DNA of 48,778 nt from an uncultured Lachnospiraceae bacterium (GCA_910580195.1 CAJTWA010000035.1:1-48778), one strand, 5' to 3'. Shown: positions 36,273 to 45,091, numbered from the stretch's first letter. The notes: generated by a model from the letters alone, not told the origin. Made by a program: numbers and translations.

Positions 36273-36650
36273 GGAACCCCGCCCCTCCCCTCAAAAAAGA
36301 TGCCCCTATAGATTTGTTGCCTTCGCTTTGCTAACCCCCCCATTCCTTCCTGAAAGATATCCCCATATCCCCCCAAACCACCCCTCACCATTTTCTCAAA
36401 AAAGCTATGATAAACCATCCTTTTCCATTTTCTATGAAAGCAGGTATAAAAGCTCCCTTCCTTTCCCAAAAAAGCTATTGCAAAAACCCCCTTTCCTTTT
36501 TCCAAAAAAGGTATTATAATAACACCGAAGCGCATTTAGAAAAACCGGGGGAGCAAGCCATGCTTCCCCTTCCGGCATAATGAAGGGGAATAGCAGGAAA
36601 ACCAGAAGCTTCCATATGCAATCAATACCCGGATAAAGTGAAAGGAATGA

Positions 36651-37553
36651 GTGGTTTCTATGGCATACCAGATTATCACAGACGGCTCCTGCGATTTGGG
36701 GATAGAAGCAGCCCAGCAGGCAGGGGTAAGGGTTGTCCCATTTTACGTGACATTTGATGGGAAATCCTACAAAAAGGAAATTGAGGAAATCAGCGTACGC
36801 ACATTTTATCAGGAAATGGTGGACAACCCGGATAAGTTCCCAAAGTCCTCCCTTCCCTCCGTACAGGATTACGTAGAAGCATTTACGCCTTATGCAAAAG
36901 AGGGCAAGGACATCATTTGCCTGTGCATTACCACCAAATTCAGCGGTTCCTACAATTCTGCCAAGACAGCAGCGGATTTGGTGCAGGAAGAGTTCCCGCA
37001 GGTAAGGGTCCAGGTGGTGGACACCACGGTAAATACAGTCCTGCAGGGAATTTTAGTGCAGGAGGCTGCCCGGATGCAGAAGGATGGGCTTTCCTTTGAG
37101 GAAACCATAGGGAACATTGAGAGAATAAAGGCCACTGGGAGGATTATTTTCACCGTGGGGAATTATGAATATTTAATCCATGGCGGCCGGATTGGCAAGG
37201 TGATGGGCACGGCGGCTTCTACCCTTGGCATTAAGCCGCTGATTATGTTAAAGGAAGGGGAAATCTTTCCTACAGGCATTGTGAGGAACCGGAAAAAGGG
37301 GCTGAAACGCCTGATAGAGCAGACGAAAGCCCATTTTGAAAAAATTGGGGAATCCCCCAATGATTACCAGATTGTAGTTGGTTATGGGTATGATTACGAA
37401 GAGGCTGCCGAATTCCGGGACAATCTTCTGGCTTCTTTGCAGGCCTATTCGGATTATAAATCCATCGGCATTTACCAGATTGGGGCTACCATCGGCGTCC
37501 ATACCGGCCCGCATCCCCTTGGGCTTGGGCTCTTAAGGAAGTATGATGCATAG
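36651..37553 (+). CDS. DegV family fatty-acid-binding protein
   Basis: 300 aa. DegV/FakB-like proteins bind a fatty acid and present it for phosphorylation by FakA in the use of external fatty acids. Typical N-terminus YQIITDGSCDLG, the FPKSSLPSVQDYVEAF region with its conserved serine patch, ITTKFSGSYNSA, and the C-terminal IGVHTGPHPLGLG motif are present. The start is either GTG 36651, spaced correctly from AAAGGA, or ATG 36660. Single-gene unit as far as visible. No FakA gene is in the window. Confidence 0.87.
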   Translation: MVSMAYQIITDGSCDLGIEAAQQAGVRVVPFYVTFDGKSYKKEIEEISVRTFYQEMVDNPDKFPKSSLPSVQDYVEAFTPYAKEGKDIICLCITTKFSGSYNSAKTAADLVQEEFPQVRVQVVDTTVNTVLQGILVQEAARMQKDGLSFEETIGNIERIKATGRIIFTVGNYEYLIHGGRIGKVMGTAASTLGIKPLIMLKEGEIFPTGIVRNRKKGLKRLIEQTKAHFEKIGESPNDYQIVVGYGYDYEEAAEFRDNLLASLQAYSDYKSIGIYQIGATIGVHTGPHPLGLGLLRKYDA

Positions 37554-37569
37554 ACAAAATAGGACGGGA

Positions 37570-37702
37570 GCTGCTAAGGCAGGGAACCCGGGGATATAGC
37601 CAATGAAGCGGCTGCTTAGGCAGGGAACTCAGGCGCAAAGCCAGTGAAGCGGCTGCTAAGGCAGGGAACCCGGGCGCAAAGCCAGTAAAGCAGCTGATTA
37701 GG
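37570..37702. repeat. 41-bp tandem repeat, three copies plus a fragment
   Basis: GCTGCTAAGG-like starts recur at 37570, 37611, 37652 and 37693, an exact 41-bp period. The units share GGCAGGGAAC and AAGCC segments. They lie between the DegV and TrkA genes and contain no obvious gene or T-tract. Confidence 0.7.
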
Positions 37703-37795
37703 ATTTCCTTGCAGGTTTATTTCATAGAAATGCAAGGTTTCAAATACTATAAGAAGGAGAAAGACGACAGATATCTGACGTAGGGTGTAGGAGAA

Positions 37796-39151
37796 ATGCA
37801 GATTATCATTGTGGGTTGTGGGAACGTAGGCACAACTTTGACAGAACAGTTGAGTAAGGAAGGGCACAATATTACGGTAGTGGACCGGGATGCGAAAAAG
37901 GCGGAATCCGTTGCGAACCGGTTCGACGTCATGGGCGTTGTAGGGAATGGCGCAAGTTTTACGGTGCAGAACGAAGCAGGGATTGAAGCGGCTGATTTGA
38001 TGATTGCGGTCACGACTTCCGATGAGCTGAACCTGCTTTGCTGCCTGATTGCAAGGAAGGCAGGGGGATGCAATACCATTGCCCGGGTGCGCAACCCCAT
38101 TTACAATAAGGAAATTACTTACATCAAAGAAGAACTGGGATTGTCCATGGTGATTAACCCGGAATACGCGGCGGCTTGCGAGATTGCCCGTCTCCTGAAA
38201 TTCCCTTCCGCCATCAAGGTGGACAGCTTTGCAAAGGGAAGGGTGGAGCTTTTGAAATGCAAGCTTGGGGAAGGCTCGGTGCTGGATGGGAAGCCCCTTA
38301 CTTATATTTCCAGCGGGCTGCGCTGCGACGTATTGATCTGTACCGTGGAGCGGGGGGAGGAAGTATTTATCCCCTCCGGTAATTTTAAGCTGCGGGATAA
38401 GGATATTATTTCCATTGTGGCGTCCTCCCAGAAAGCCAATGAATTTTTCCGGAAAATCGGCATGGTGACGAACCGGATTAAAAACTGCATGATTATCGGC
38501 GGCGGGGAAACTACATATTATCTGGCAAAACAGCTCCTGCCCATGGGGATTGAGATTAAAATTATTGAGCAGGACAAGGAGCGGTGCAACGAATTAAGCG
38601 AGCTGCTCCCGCAGGCAATGATTATCCGCGGGGACGGGACGGAGCGCAGCCTCCTGTATGAAGAAGGGATGCCTAACGCCCACTCTTTCGTGGCATGGAC
38701 CAATCTGGATGAGGAAAATATCATGCTGAGCCTTTTTGCCAAAAATGTGTCCAAGGCAAAGACCATCACGAAGGTGCACCGGATTGCCTATGATGAAATT
38801 ATCGACAGCATGGATTTAGGCAGCGTCCTTTACCCGAAGCATATTACGGCGGAGTACATCCTCCAGTATGTGCGCGCCATGCAGAACTCCATCGGCAGCA
38901 ATATCGAAACCCTCTACCAACTGATTGAGGATAAGGTGGAGGCCTTGGAATTCCGGGTGCAGGAAAAATCAGCCCTTGTGGGGATCCCCCTAAAGGAACT
39001 CCAGCTAAAAGAAAACCTGCTGATTGCCTGTATCAACCGGCGGGGCATCATTATCACGCCGGGCGGGCAGGACACCATTGAAATGGGCGATACCGTAGTG
39101 GTAGTGACTACCAACCAAGGGTTCCATGACCTGAAGGATATTTTAAAGTAG
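37796..39151 (+). CDS. trkA: Trk potassium uptake regulator TrkA
   Basis: 451 aa, the cytoplasmic NAD-binding regulatory subunit that gates the TrkH channel. It has two RCK repeats: Rossmann motif VGCGNVGTTL (7-12 core) with acidic VVDRD, and a second IIGGGETTYYLAKQL from about residue 233. Each is followed by a TrkA-C-type domain, as in full-length double-RCK TrkA. The neighbouring trkH starts 16 bp later, so the two form one operon. Confidence 0.93.
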   Translation: MQIIIVGCGNVGTTLTEQLSKEGHNITVVDRDAKKAESVANRFDVMGVVGNGASFTVQNEAGIEAADLMIAVTTSDELNLLCCLIARKAGGCNTIARVRNPIYNKEITYIKEELGLSMVINPEYAAACEIARLLKFPSAIKVDSFAKGRVELLKCKLGEGSVLDGKPLTYISSGLRCDVLICTVERGEEVFIPSGNFKLRDKDIISIVASSQKANEFFRKIGMVTNRIKNCMIIGGGETTYYLAKQLLPMGIEIKIIEQDKERCNELSELLPQAMIIRGDGTERSLLYEEGMPNAHSFVAWTNLDEENIMLSLFAKNVSKAKTITKVHRIAYDEIIDSMDLGSVLYPKHITAEYILQYVRAMQNSIGSNIETLYQLIEDKVEALEFRVQEKSALVGIPLKELQLKENLLIACINRRGIIITPGGQDTIEMGDTVVVVTTNQGFHDLKDILK

Positions 39152-39167
39152 GCGGAGGGAACAGGTG

Positions 39168-40607
39168 ATGAATTATTCGATTATCAGGTATATTCTTTGC
39201 CGGGTGTTGGAGTTTCAGGCTTTGTTCCTCTCCCTCCCATGCATAGCGGCCGTGGTGTATCAGGAACAGGAAGGCTGGGCTTATGCTGCTGTTTTGGTAT
39301 GCTGCTTGGCGGCCGGCGTAGTTGGCAAGCTGAAAAAGCCCAAAAGCAAGGTATTTTACGCGAAAGAAGGGTTTGTAACTGTATCCTTAAGCTGGATCCT
39401 TTTAAGCCTGACGGGGGCGCTGCCCTTGTATTTATCCGGGGAGTTCCCAAGCTATACGGACGCGCTTTTTGAAACTATTTCCGGCCTTACCACCACAGGG
39501 GCAAGCATCCTGCCTGACGTAGAAGCCCTTTCCCAGTGCAACCTGTTCTGGCGGAGCTTTACCCACTGGATTGGGGGCATGGGCGTGCTGGTGTTAATCC
39601 TTGCCATCCTCCCCTTGGCAGGGGGCTATAATATGCACCTGATGCGTGCAGAAAGCCCCGGCCCTACCGTGGGGAAACTGGTCCCGAGGGTAAAATATAC
39701 CGCCCGGAACCTGTACAAAATGTATGTATTTTTGACAGTCATCCAGATTGTGTTGCTTTTGGTAACTGGGATGTCCCCGTTTGAATCCATGACGCTGTCC
39801 TTTGGTACCGCAGGTACAGGAGGGTTTGGGGTACTCAACAGCAGCATTGGCTCTTACCCCATGGTGTCCCAAGCGGTAATTACAGTTTTTATGATTCTCT
39901 TCGGCATTAATTTCAACGTGTATTACCTGCTTTGGAGGAAAAAGCCCATGCAGGCCCTGCACCATGAGGAAATGCGCTACTACCTTGGGATTATCGCGGC
40001 TGCTGTGCTGCTGATAACCATGAATATTAAAGGAGGGTTCCATTCTTTGCTGGATGCCTTCCACCATGCGGCTTTTCAGGTGGCTTCCATTATTACCACG
40101 ACAGGGTATTCCACTGCTGATTTTAACCAGTGGCCGGAATTTTCCAAATTTGTGCTGGTGCTGTTGATGTTTGTCGGGGCCTGCGCAGGGAGCACCGGGG
40201 GCGGGATTAAGGTTTCCCGTGTGGTAATCATGCTGAAATTGGTAAAAAACGAACTGTCCTACCTCATCCATCCGAAACGGGTGCGGCAGATTCATTTTGA
40301 AAACCATGTCGTAAATAAGGATGTGCTGCGCTCTATTTCGGTATTTTTTATTGCATATGCAGTAATTTACGGCTTCTCTGTCCTGCTGATTTCCTTGGAT
40401 GAGCTGGACTTTACCACTAATTTTACCGCAGTGGCTGCAACTTTGAACAATATCGGGCCCGGCCTTGGGCAGGTAGGGCCTGCGGCAAACTTTGCCGTTT
40501 ATTCCCAGCCAGCAAAATATGTCCTGATGTTTGACATGCTGGCCGGCCGGCTGGAACTGTTCCCCCTCCTTTTGCTGTTTACCCCAGCCACTTGGAAACG
40601 GAGGTAG
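39168..40607 (+). CDS. trkH: Trk potassium uptake channel TrkH
   Basis: 479 aa, polytopic membrane protein that conducts potassium. The four selectivity-loop regions are recognisable: SGLTTTGASIL, GTAGTGGFGVL, TTTGYSTADF and NNIGPGLGQVG. A GGCGGAGGGAACAGGTG leader precedes the ATG at 39168. It works with the upstream TrkA. A purine-rich tandem repeat follows. Confidence 0.93.
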   Translation: MNYSIIRYILCRVLEFQALFLSLPCIAAVVYQEQEGWAYAAVLVCCLAAGVVGKLKKPKSKVFYAKEGFVTVSLSWILLSLTGALPLYLSGEFPSYTDALFETISGLTTTGASILPDVEALSQCNLFWRSFTHWIGGMGVLVLILAILPLAGGYNMHLMRAESPGPTVGKLVPRVKYTARNLYKMYVFLTVIQIVLLLVTGMSPFESMTLSFGTAGTGGFGVLNSSIGSYPMVSQAVITVFMILFGINFNVYYLLWRKKPMQALHHEEMRYYLGIIAAAVLLITMNIKGGFHSLLDAFHHAAFQVASIITTTGYSTADFNQWPEFSKFVLVLLMFVGACAGSTGGGIKVSRVVIMLKLVKNELSYLIHPKRVRQIHFENHVVNKDVLRSISVFFIAYAVIYGFSVLLISLDELDFTTNFTAVAATLNNIGPGLGQVGPAANFAVYSQPAKYVLMFDMLAGRLELFPLLLLFTPATWKRR

Positions 40608-40613
40608 CATCCT

Positions 40614-40736
40614 CTGCGCAGGGGCAGGAGAAAGGCAGCCGCCCTGCGCGGGAACAGGAGAAAGACAGCCGTCCCTGCGCGGGAGCAGGAGAGAGGCAGC
40701 CGTCCCTGCGCGGGGACAGGAGAGAGGAGGGATTTT
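40614..40736. repeat. 30/31-bp tandem repeat, four copies, each with a Shine-Dalgarno-like core
   Basis: CTGCGC recurs at 40614, 40644, 40675 and 40706. Every unit includes a CAGGAGA core. The last copy continues into AGAGGAGGG and provides the ribosome binding site of the next small gene at 40740. Confidence 0.7.
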
Positions 40737-40739
40737 CCC

Positions 40740-40973
40740 ATGCGGCAAATGGAATTTAAGATGGAACGGACAGGGCTGTTAAAAGAGGGGGACGTGCTCC
40801 CTGTAACAGAAGGGAAATTGCCCACCTCCTATTACTACACCTTGGGGAAAGCCTATGCGATGTCGGCCAACTACAGCTTCAGCGAACGGCTGGAATCCAA
40901 GGAAGGGAAAGTCGTAAAAGTCCATGAAACTTCCAAAGGCTTTTTTGTAACCGTAGAATTTGACGAAGGATAG
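40740..40973 (+). CDS. Small hypothetical protein (77 aa)
   Basis: A 77-aa soluble protein starting MRQMEFKMERTGLL and containing TSYYYTLGKAYAMSANYSF. AGAGGAGGG lies about 10 bp upstream; an ATG three codons later is possible. It is followed by a palindromic element. No family is recognised, and the reading frame is clean with composition like its neighbours. Confidence 0.6.
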   Translation: MRQMEFKMERTGLLKEGDVLPVTEGKLPTSYYYTLGKAYAMSANYSFSERLESKEGKVVKVHETSKGFFVTVEFDEG

Positions 40974-40987
40974 CGGGGCTGCCCGTG

Positions 40988-41154
40988 CCAGAGTGTGTTT
41001 GAAAGATGCTTTCTGGCAGTTGTATGCCCCACTTCACACCAGCTTTCATGCGAAATTTCGTCAATGCAGCCCACTGCACCTCCGAAATTCAGCATAAAAC
41101 CGGATGTAAATTGGGCCAACGTCTTGCAGAAAGCAATTTTAAGGCACGCTCTGG
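40988..41154. repeat. Long imperfect palindrome (MITE-like), copy 2
   Basis: Almost the whole 167 bp folds on itself: the left end CCAGAGTGTGTTTGAAA matches the complement of the right end TTTTAAGGCACGCTCTGG, with continued pairing inwards, including GAAATTTCG against CGAAATTC. The ends resemble those of the palindrome at 10700-10913 (shared GCTTTCTG/GCTTTCCG core). Nothing is encoded inside. Confidence 0.6.
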
Positions 41155-41168
41155 GAAAGGATTAGGAA

Positions 41169-41414
41169 ATGGAATCAAGAGTAGCAATTATCGGCATTAT
41201 CGTGGAGGAGGAGTCTTCCGTAGAAGCCTTAAACCAAATCCTCCACGAATATGGTTCCTGCATTATCGGCAGGATGGGTATTCCCTACCCCAAAAAGGGG
41301 ATAAATATTATCAGTATTGCAGTGGATGCACCGCAGGACACCATCAGCGCCCTTTCCGGGAAATTAGGCAGGCTGCCGGGAATCAGCAGCAAAGCAGCCT
41401 ATTCCAAGGTATAA
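41169..41414 (+). CDS. TM1266-type putative iron-only hydrogenase system regulator
   Basis: 81 aa, a small ACT-like fold protein. MESRVAIIGIIVEEESSVEALNQILHEY and the region ending in DTISALSGKLGRLPGI match the TM1266 family that accompanies [FeFe]-hydrogenase maturation genes. GGATTAGGAA precedes the ATG. HydF is the next gene, which supports the assignment. The function is not well defined; regulation is the usual guess. Its stop codon lies at the start of a 77-bp tandem repeat. Confidence 0.8.
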   Translation: MESRVAIIGIIVEEESSVEALNQILHEYGSCIIGRMGIPYPKKGINIISIAVDAPQDTISALSGKLGRLPGISSKAAYSKV

Positions 41415-41570
41415 TAGCAACAGCTATTATACGCGCCGGAGTGCGCATAGATTGCCATACCATAGTTTATCACGGAGTGATTATGGTATAATAGCAGCGG
41501 CTATTATACGCGCCGGAGTGCGCATGGTTTGCCATACCATAGTTTATCACGGAGTGATTATGGTATGATG
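41408..41570. repeat. 77-bp palindrome-rich tandem repeat upstream of hydF
   Basis: Units at 41408-41484 and 41485-41561 repeat with an exact 77-bp period, and a third starts with GGTATGATG at 41562. Each holds TATAATAGC with its complement GCTATTATA, the GCGC-CGGAGT-GCGC hairpin, and the pair TACCATA / TATGGTA around ATCAC-GGA-GTGAT. The repeat therefore places TATAAT boxes and three hairpins upstream of hydF twice. Confidence 0.75.
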
Positions 41571-41588
41571 AAAAAAGGAGGTAACGCC

Positions 41589-42995
41589 ATGAGCCTAAAT
41601 GCAACCCCTTCCCCAAACCGTACCCATATCGGGTTTTTCGGAAAAAGAAATGCAGGGAAATCCAGCCTTGTAAATGCAGTCACCGGCCAAGAGCTGGCAG
41701 TTGTGTCCGAGGTGAAAGGAACCACCACCGACCCCGTGCAAAAAGCCATGGAACTGCTGCCCTTAGGCCCCGTCGTGGTGATTGACACCCCCGGCATTGA
41801 CGACGAGGGAGCGCTCGGGGAACTGCGCGTAAAAAAGACAAGGCAGGTCCTTAATAAAACAGACGTAGCAGTGCTGGTAGCAGATGGGACGGGCGCCATA
41901 TCAGGGGCAGAACGGGAACTGCTGGGCATGTTCCGGGAAAAAGGAATTCCCTTTGCCATAGCAATCAATAAAGCTGATTTGCAGGAAAAGGACGAAAAAG
42001 ATATGCCTGCAAAAGAAGGTTTGCAGGAAACAGAAGAGAAATCTATAGATGTAAAAGAAGGTTTGCAGGAAACAGAAGGGGAATCTTTCACTGTAAAAGA
42101 AGGTTTGCAGGAAACAAAAGAAAAGGCTGGGGCTGTAAAAGGGAATTTACAGGAAATAGACATAAATGCATTTGCCGCAAAATGCAGGAGATGGAAGGAA
42201 TTGGAAAATTGCCCCCAATGCATTTCTGTCAGCGCAGCCACTGGCTACCAGATCCGGGAATTAAAAGAAAAAATTGCCGCCCTCGCCGCCCAAGAAGAGC
42301 CTCCCCGGCGCCTTGTAGGGGATTTGCTGCAGCCGGGGGATTCCGTGGTCTTGGTAGTCCCCATCGACAAAGCAGCCCCCAAGGGAAGGCTTATCCTGCC
42401 CCAGCAGCAAACCATCCGCGACATTTTGGATTCAGACGCCGTTTCTATCGTGGTAAAAGAAAACAAGCTAAAAGAAACCCTGCGCCAATTCGCCCATCCC
42501 CCTGCAATGGTAATCACAGACAGCCAAGTATTTGCCAAAGTGAGTGCAGATACCCCCCCAGAAATCCCCCTTACCTCCTTTTCCATCTTATTTGCCCGCC
42601 AAAAAGGCGATTTGCAGGCAGCCGTACAGGGGGCGGCAGCCATCGGAAACCTGCAGGATGGGGATAAAATCCTGATTTCCGAAGGATGCACCCACCACCG
42701 CCAATGCGGCGACATTGGTTCCGAAAAACTCCCCCGCTGGCTGAAAGAACACACCCAAAAAGAACTCAGAATAACCCTCACCTCCGGCACAGAATTCCCC
42801 GAAAACCTGTCCGGCTACAAGCTAATCATCCACTGCGGCGGCTGTATGTTAAACAGCCGGGAAATGAAATACCGCCTAACATGCGCCCAAAACCAAGGCG
42901 TCCCCATGACAAACTATGGGACCGCCATTGCCTACATGAAGGGAATCCTAGCACGCAGCATAGAAGTGTTCCCAGACATTGTGTTTCATGCCTGA
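41589..42995 (+). CDS. hydF: [FeFe]-hydrogenase maturation GTPase HydF, with repeat expansion
   Basis: 468 aa, the scaffold GTPase that assembles the 2Fe subcluster and hands it to hydrogenase. P-loop GKRNAGKSS (18-26), G3 DTPGIDD and G4 NKAD (127-130) are present. The C-terminal Fe-S ligands CTH (Cys367, His369) and HCGGC (His415, Cys416, Cys419) follow the family pattern. Between G4 and G5 there are five tandem 14-residue units (127-196) that begin at the G4 motif, making the protein longer than the usual roughly 400 aa. AAAAAAGGAGG gives a clear start at 41589. HydE, HydG and the hydrogenase are not in the window. Confidence 0.92.
   Translation: MSLNATPSPNRTHIGFFGKRNAGKSSLVNAVTGQELAVVSEVKGTTTDPVQKAMELLPLGPVVVIDTPGIDDEGALGELRVKKTRQVLNKTDVAVLVADGTGAISGAERELLGMFREKGIPFAIAINKADLQEKDEKDMPAKEGLQETEEKSIDVKEGLQETEGESFTVKEGLQETKEKAGAVKGNLQEIDINAFAAKCRRWKELENCPQCISVSAATGYQIRELKEKIAALAAQEEPPRRLVGDLLQPGDSVVLVVPIDKAAPKGRLILPQQQTIRDILDSDAVSIVVKENKLKETLRQFAHPPAMVITDSQVFAKVSADTPPEIPLTSFSILFARQKGDLQAAVQGAAAIGNLQDGDKILISEGCTHHRQCGDIGSEKLPRWLKEHTQKELRITLTSGTEFPENLSGYKLIIHCGGCMLNSREMKYRLTCAQNQGVPMTNYGTAIAYMKGILARSIEVFPDIVFHA
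41967..42176 (+). repeat. 42-bp in-frame tandem repeat inside hydF (five units)
   Basis: Units at 41967, 42009, 42051, 42093 and 42135 encode NKADLQE, AKEGLQE, VKEGLQE, VKEGLQE and VKGNLQE, each followed by seven variable, mostly charged residues. The first unit holds the functional G4 motif NKxD; the later ones have lost it. Confidence 0.85.
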
Positions 42996-43033
42996 TAAAC
43001 CAAGATTTAATTTCTCAAAGAAAGGCCTCCAAA

Positions 43034-43744
43034 ATGCCAGCACACATACTACTCGTAGAAGACGAACCAGAAGTAGCCGATTTACTGGAACTATACCTCT
43101 CAAACGAAGGCTACCAAGTATCCAAATACTCCCACGGCAAAGAAGCCTTGGACTATGTAAGCCAAACCCCCCTTGACCTTGCCCTCCTAGACGTCATGCT
43201 CCCAGACATGGACGGGTTCCAAATCTGCCAGTCCATCCGCAAAGCCCACTTTTTCCCCATCATAATGCTGACAGCAAGGGTTGAGGACATAGACAAAATC
43301 AACGGCCTCATGCTGGGCGCAGACGACTATATCACCAAGCCCTTCAATCCGCTGGAAGTCGTCGCCCGGGTAAAGACCCAGCTGCGCAGGTACCGCAGCT
43401 ATAACCCCCAAGGCGGGAGTGAAGCAAGGCAGCATGGGGAACCAGAAGAGCAGGAAATCCGCGGCCTTTGGATGAACCAGCGCACCCACCAGTGCACGCT
43501 GTTTGGGAAAAAGCTGGAACTGACGCCTCGGGAATTTTCCATCCTCTGGTATCTTGCCAGCCACCAAGGCGAGGTGGTGCCCTCGGAAGAATTGTTTGAG
43601 GCGGTGTGGAAGGAAAAATATTTTGACAATAACAATACGGTAATGGCGCACATTGGGCGTATCCGGGAAAAAATGCAGGATTCTTACCGGAACCAAAAAT
43701 TCATCAAGACGGTCTGGGGGGTTGGCTATACCATTGAATCGTAG
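43034..43744 (+). CDS. OmpR-family response regulator (VanR-like)
   Basis: 236 aa. Receiver domain with acidic pocket LVEDE and phospho-acceptor Asp53 (LLDVMLP), the switch Lys in YITKPFNPLEV, then a C-terminal winged-helix DNA-binding domain (LTPREFSILWYL ... NNTVMAHIGRIREKM). The start at 43034 begins the receiver fold; the frame continues 5' into hydF and that part is not used. It pairs with the histidine kinase, whose start overlaps its last 11 bp. Similarity to VanR concerns the signalling family only; no van resistance genes are visible. Confidence 0.88.
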   Translation: MPAHILLVEDEPEVADLLELYLSNEGYQVSKYSHGKEALDYVSQTPLDLALLDVMLPDMDGFQICQSIRKAHFFPIIMLTARVEDIDKINGLMLGADDYITKPFNPLEVVARVKTQLRRYRSYNPQGGSEARQHGEPEEQEIRGLWMNQRTHQCTLFGKKLELTPREFSILWYLASHQGEVVPSEELFEAVWKEKYFDNNNTVMAHIGRIREKMQDSYRNQKFIKTVWGVGYTIES

Positions 43745-44981
43745 AAAACAAATCAAAAACGTAATTCTCCGCCGCTTTTTTGGGAAAATGCTCCGTGCCG
43801 CCGTTATCTGCATGACTGCCCTGATTGCCTGCCTGTTCCTTGGGAAAACAATCCTCGGTTCCTATACATGGTATGGGGATGAGGGGCTTTATCCGTTCTT
43901 CCACTGGATTTCTGACAATCAGGGGATTTTTATTGTTTTCCTATTTCTGGCAGGGCTGGTTGCCATTGGGATTTTTTACTGGATTAAACTTTTAGATTAT
44001 TTTCAGGAAGTGCTGGACGCTATGGAGCAGCTAAACCACACGGAAAACCTGATTCAGCTTCGGCCGGGCCTGCAGGAAGTGGAGCAGTATATGAACGGGC
44101 TGCAAAGGCAGCGGGAACAGAGCGAACGGCGGGCCAAGGAGGCAGAACAGCGCAAAAGCGACTTGGTGGTGTACCTTGCCCATGATTTGAAAACGCCCCT
44201 GACTTCAGTGATTGGCTACCTGTCCCTGCTGAAAGAGGAACGGGACATTTCCCCAGAGCTTCAGGAAAAATATTTGTCAGTTGCCTTTGGGAAGGCCTTG
44301 CGGCTGGAAGATTTAATCAATGAATTTTTTGAAATCACAAGGTTTAACCTGACCCATTTGGAACTGGAGCTGTCCACCATTTCCCTGAAAATGCTGCTGG
44401 AGCAGACCGTTTTTGAATTCCAGCCAATTTTTGCGGAAAAGAACCTCTCCTGTAAACTGGAATTAGAGCCGGAAGATATGAAAATCGCCTGCGACCCAGA
44501 AAAATTGCAGCGGGTATTTGACAACCTCCTGCGGAACGCAGCCCTTTACAGCTATGAAGGCAGCACAATCCATATCCGCGCCAAGCTAGGTTCGCATAGT
44601 GGCGGTATATATGGCAGTGGGAGCAGCAAGGCCGAAATACCGTCCGGGCAAGTGCTGCGGCAGGAGGGGTGCATACACGGCAGTGGGAGTAGCAAAGCCC
44701 AAATATTGGCCAAGCCAGCCAGCAATATTGCGATTATCCAAGTGGAAAATGCCGGGGCTACCATCCCGGAAGAAAAGCTGGGGCGCATTTTTGAACAGTT
44801 TTACCGCCTTGACAGCGCCCGCCAGAGCAAGAACGGCGGAGCCGGCCTAGGGCTTGCCATTGCAAAAGAAATTGTGCGGCTGCACGGCGGGGCAATCCGG
44901 GCAGAGAGCCGGCAGGAGCGGACGGTATTTACCGTGGAACTGCCTTTGCAGGAAGCGCGGCAGGAAATAGCCATGGCTTAA
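43734..44981 (+). CDS. Sensor histidine kinase (VanS-like) with tandem insertion in the ATPase domain
   Basis: 415 aa with a TTG start that overlaps the regulator stop by 11 bp. Two membrane helices (about 22-41 and 64-84) flank a short outer loop; a HAMP-like linker follows. EQRKSDLVVYLAHDLKTPL carries phospho-acceptor His150 and is strongly VanS-like, as is FFEITRFNL. The ATP-binding part has FDNLLRNAALYS and GAGLGLAIAKEIV. Between them (about 292-335) two 22-residue repeats containing GSGSSKA are inserted. The ATP-lid motifs remain, so the kinase may be active. The signal is unknown. Confidence 0.87.
   Translation: MNRRKQIKNVILRRFFGKMLRAAVICMTALIACLFLGKTILGSYTWYGDEGLYPFFHWISDNQGIFIVFLFLAGLVAIGIFYWIKLLDYFQEVLDAMEQLNHTENLIQLRPGLQEVEQYMNGLQRQREQSERRAKEAEQRKSDLVVYLAHDLKTPLTSVIGYLSLLKEERDISPELQEKYLSVAFGKALRLEDLINEFFEITRFNLTHLELELSTISLKMLLEQTVFEFQPIFAEKNLSCKLELEPEDMKIACDPEKLQRVFDNLLRNAALYSYEGSTIHIRAKLGSHSGGIYGSGSSKAEIPSGQVLRQEGCIHGSGSSKAQILAKPASNIAIIQVENAGATIPEEKLGRIFEQFYRLDSARQSKNGGAGLGLAIAKEIVRLHGGAIRAESRQERTVFTVELPLQEARQEIAMA
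44607..44738 (+). repeat. 66-bp in-frame tandem repeat inside the VanS-like kinase gene
   Basis: GGCAGTGGGAG recurs at 44613 and 44679, a 66-bp period. The two units encode IYGSGSSKAEI and IHGSGSSKAQI at the start of each 22-residue copy. Confidence 0.7.
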
Positions 44982-45091
44982 TAAATTCTTAAAACTTTTG
45001 AGAGAAAAAATGCAAGAACCGATAAACTCTTTTTCCTATAATAAAATCAGTACAGGAGCTACGGATTTCGGAACAGGGAAAGGAGTTTACC

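Noticed and set aside
36107..36535. A 142-codon minus-strand frame in the gap after ybaK.
   Set aside because: It is made largely of the 66-bp-spaced direct repeat and has no ribosome binding site or recognisable domain.
39594..40748. A 384-codon open frame on the minus strand across trkH.
   Set aside because: It is the antisense shadow of a clear TrkH gene and of the purine-rich tandem repeat; its translation is low in complexity and matches nothing.
43034..44981. Vancomycin-resistance operon suggested by VanR/VanS similarity.
   Set aside because: No VanH, ligase, VanX or VanY-like gene is nearby; VanRS-like pairs are common general sensors in Clostridia.
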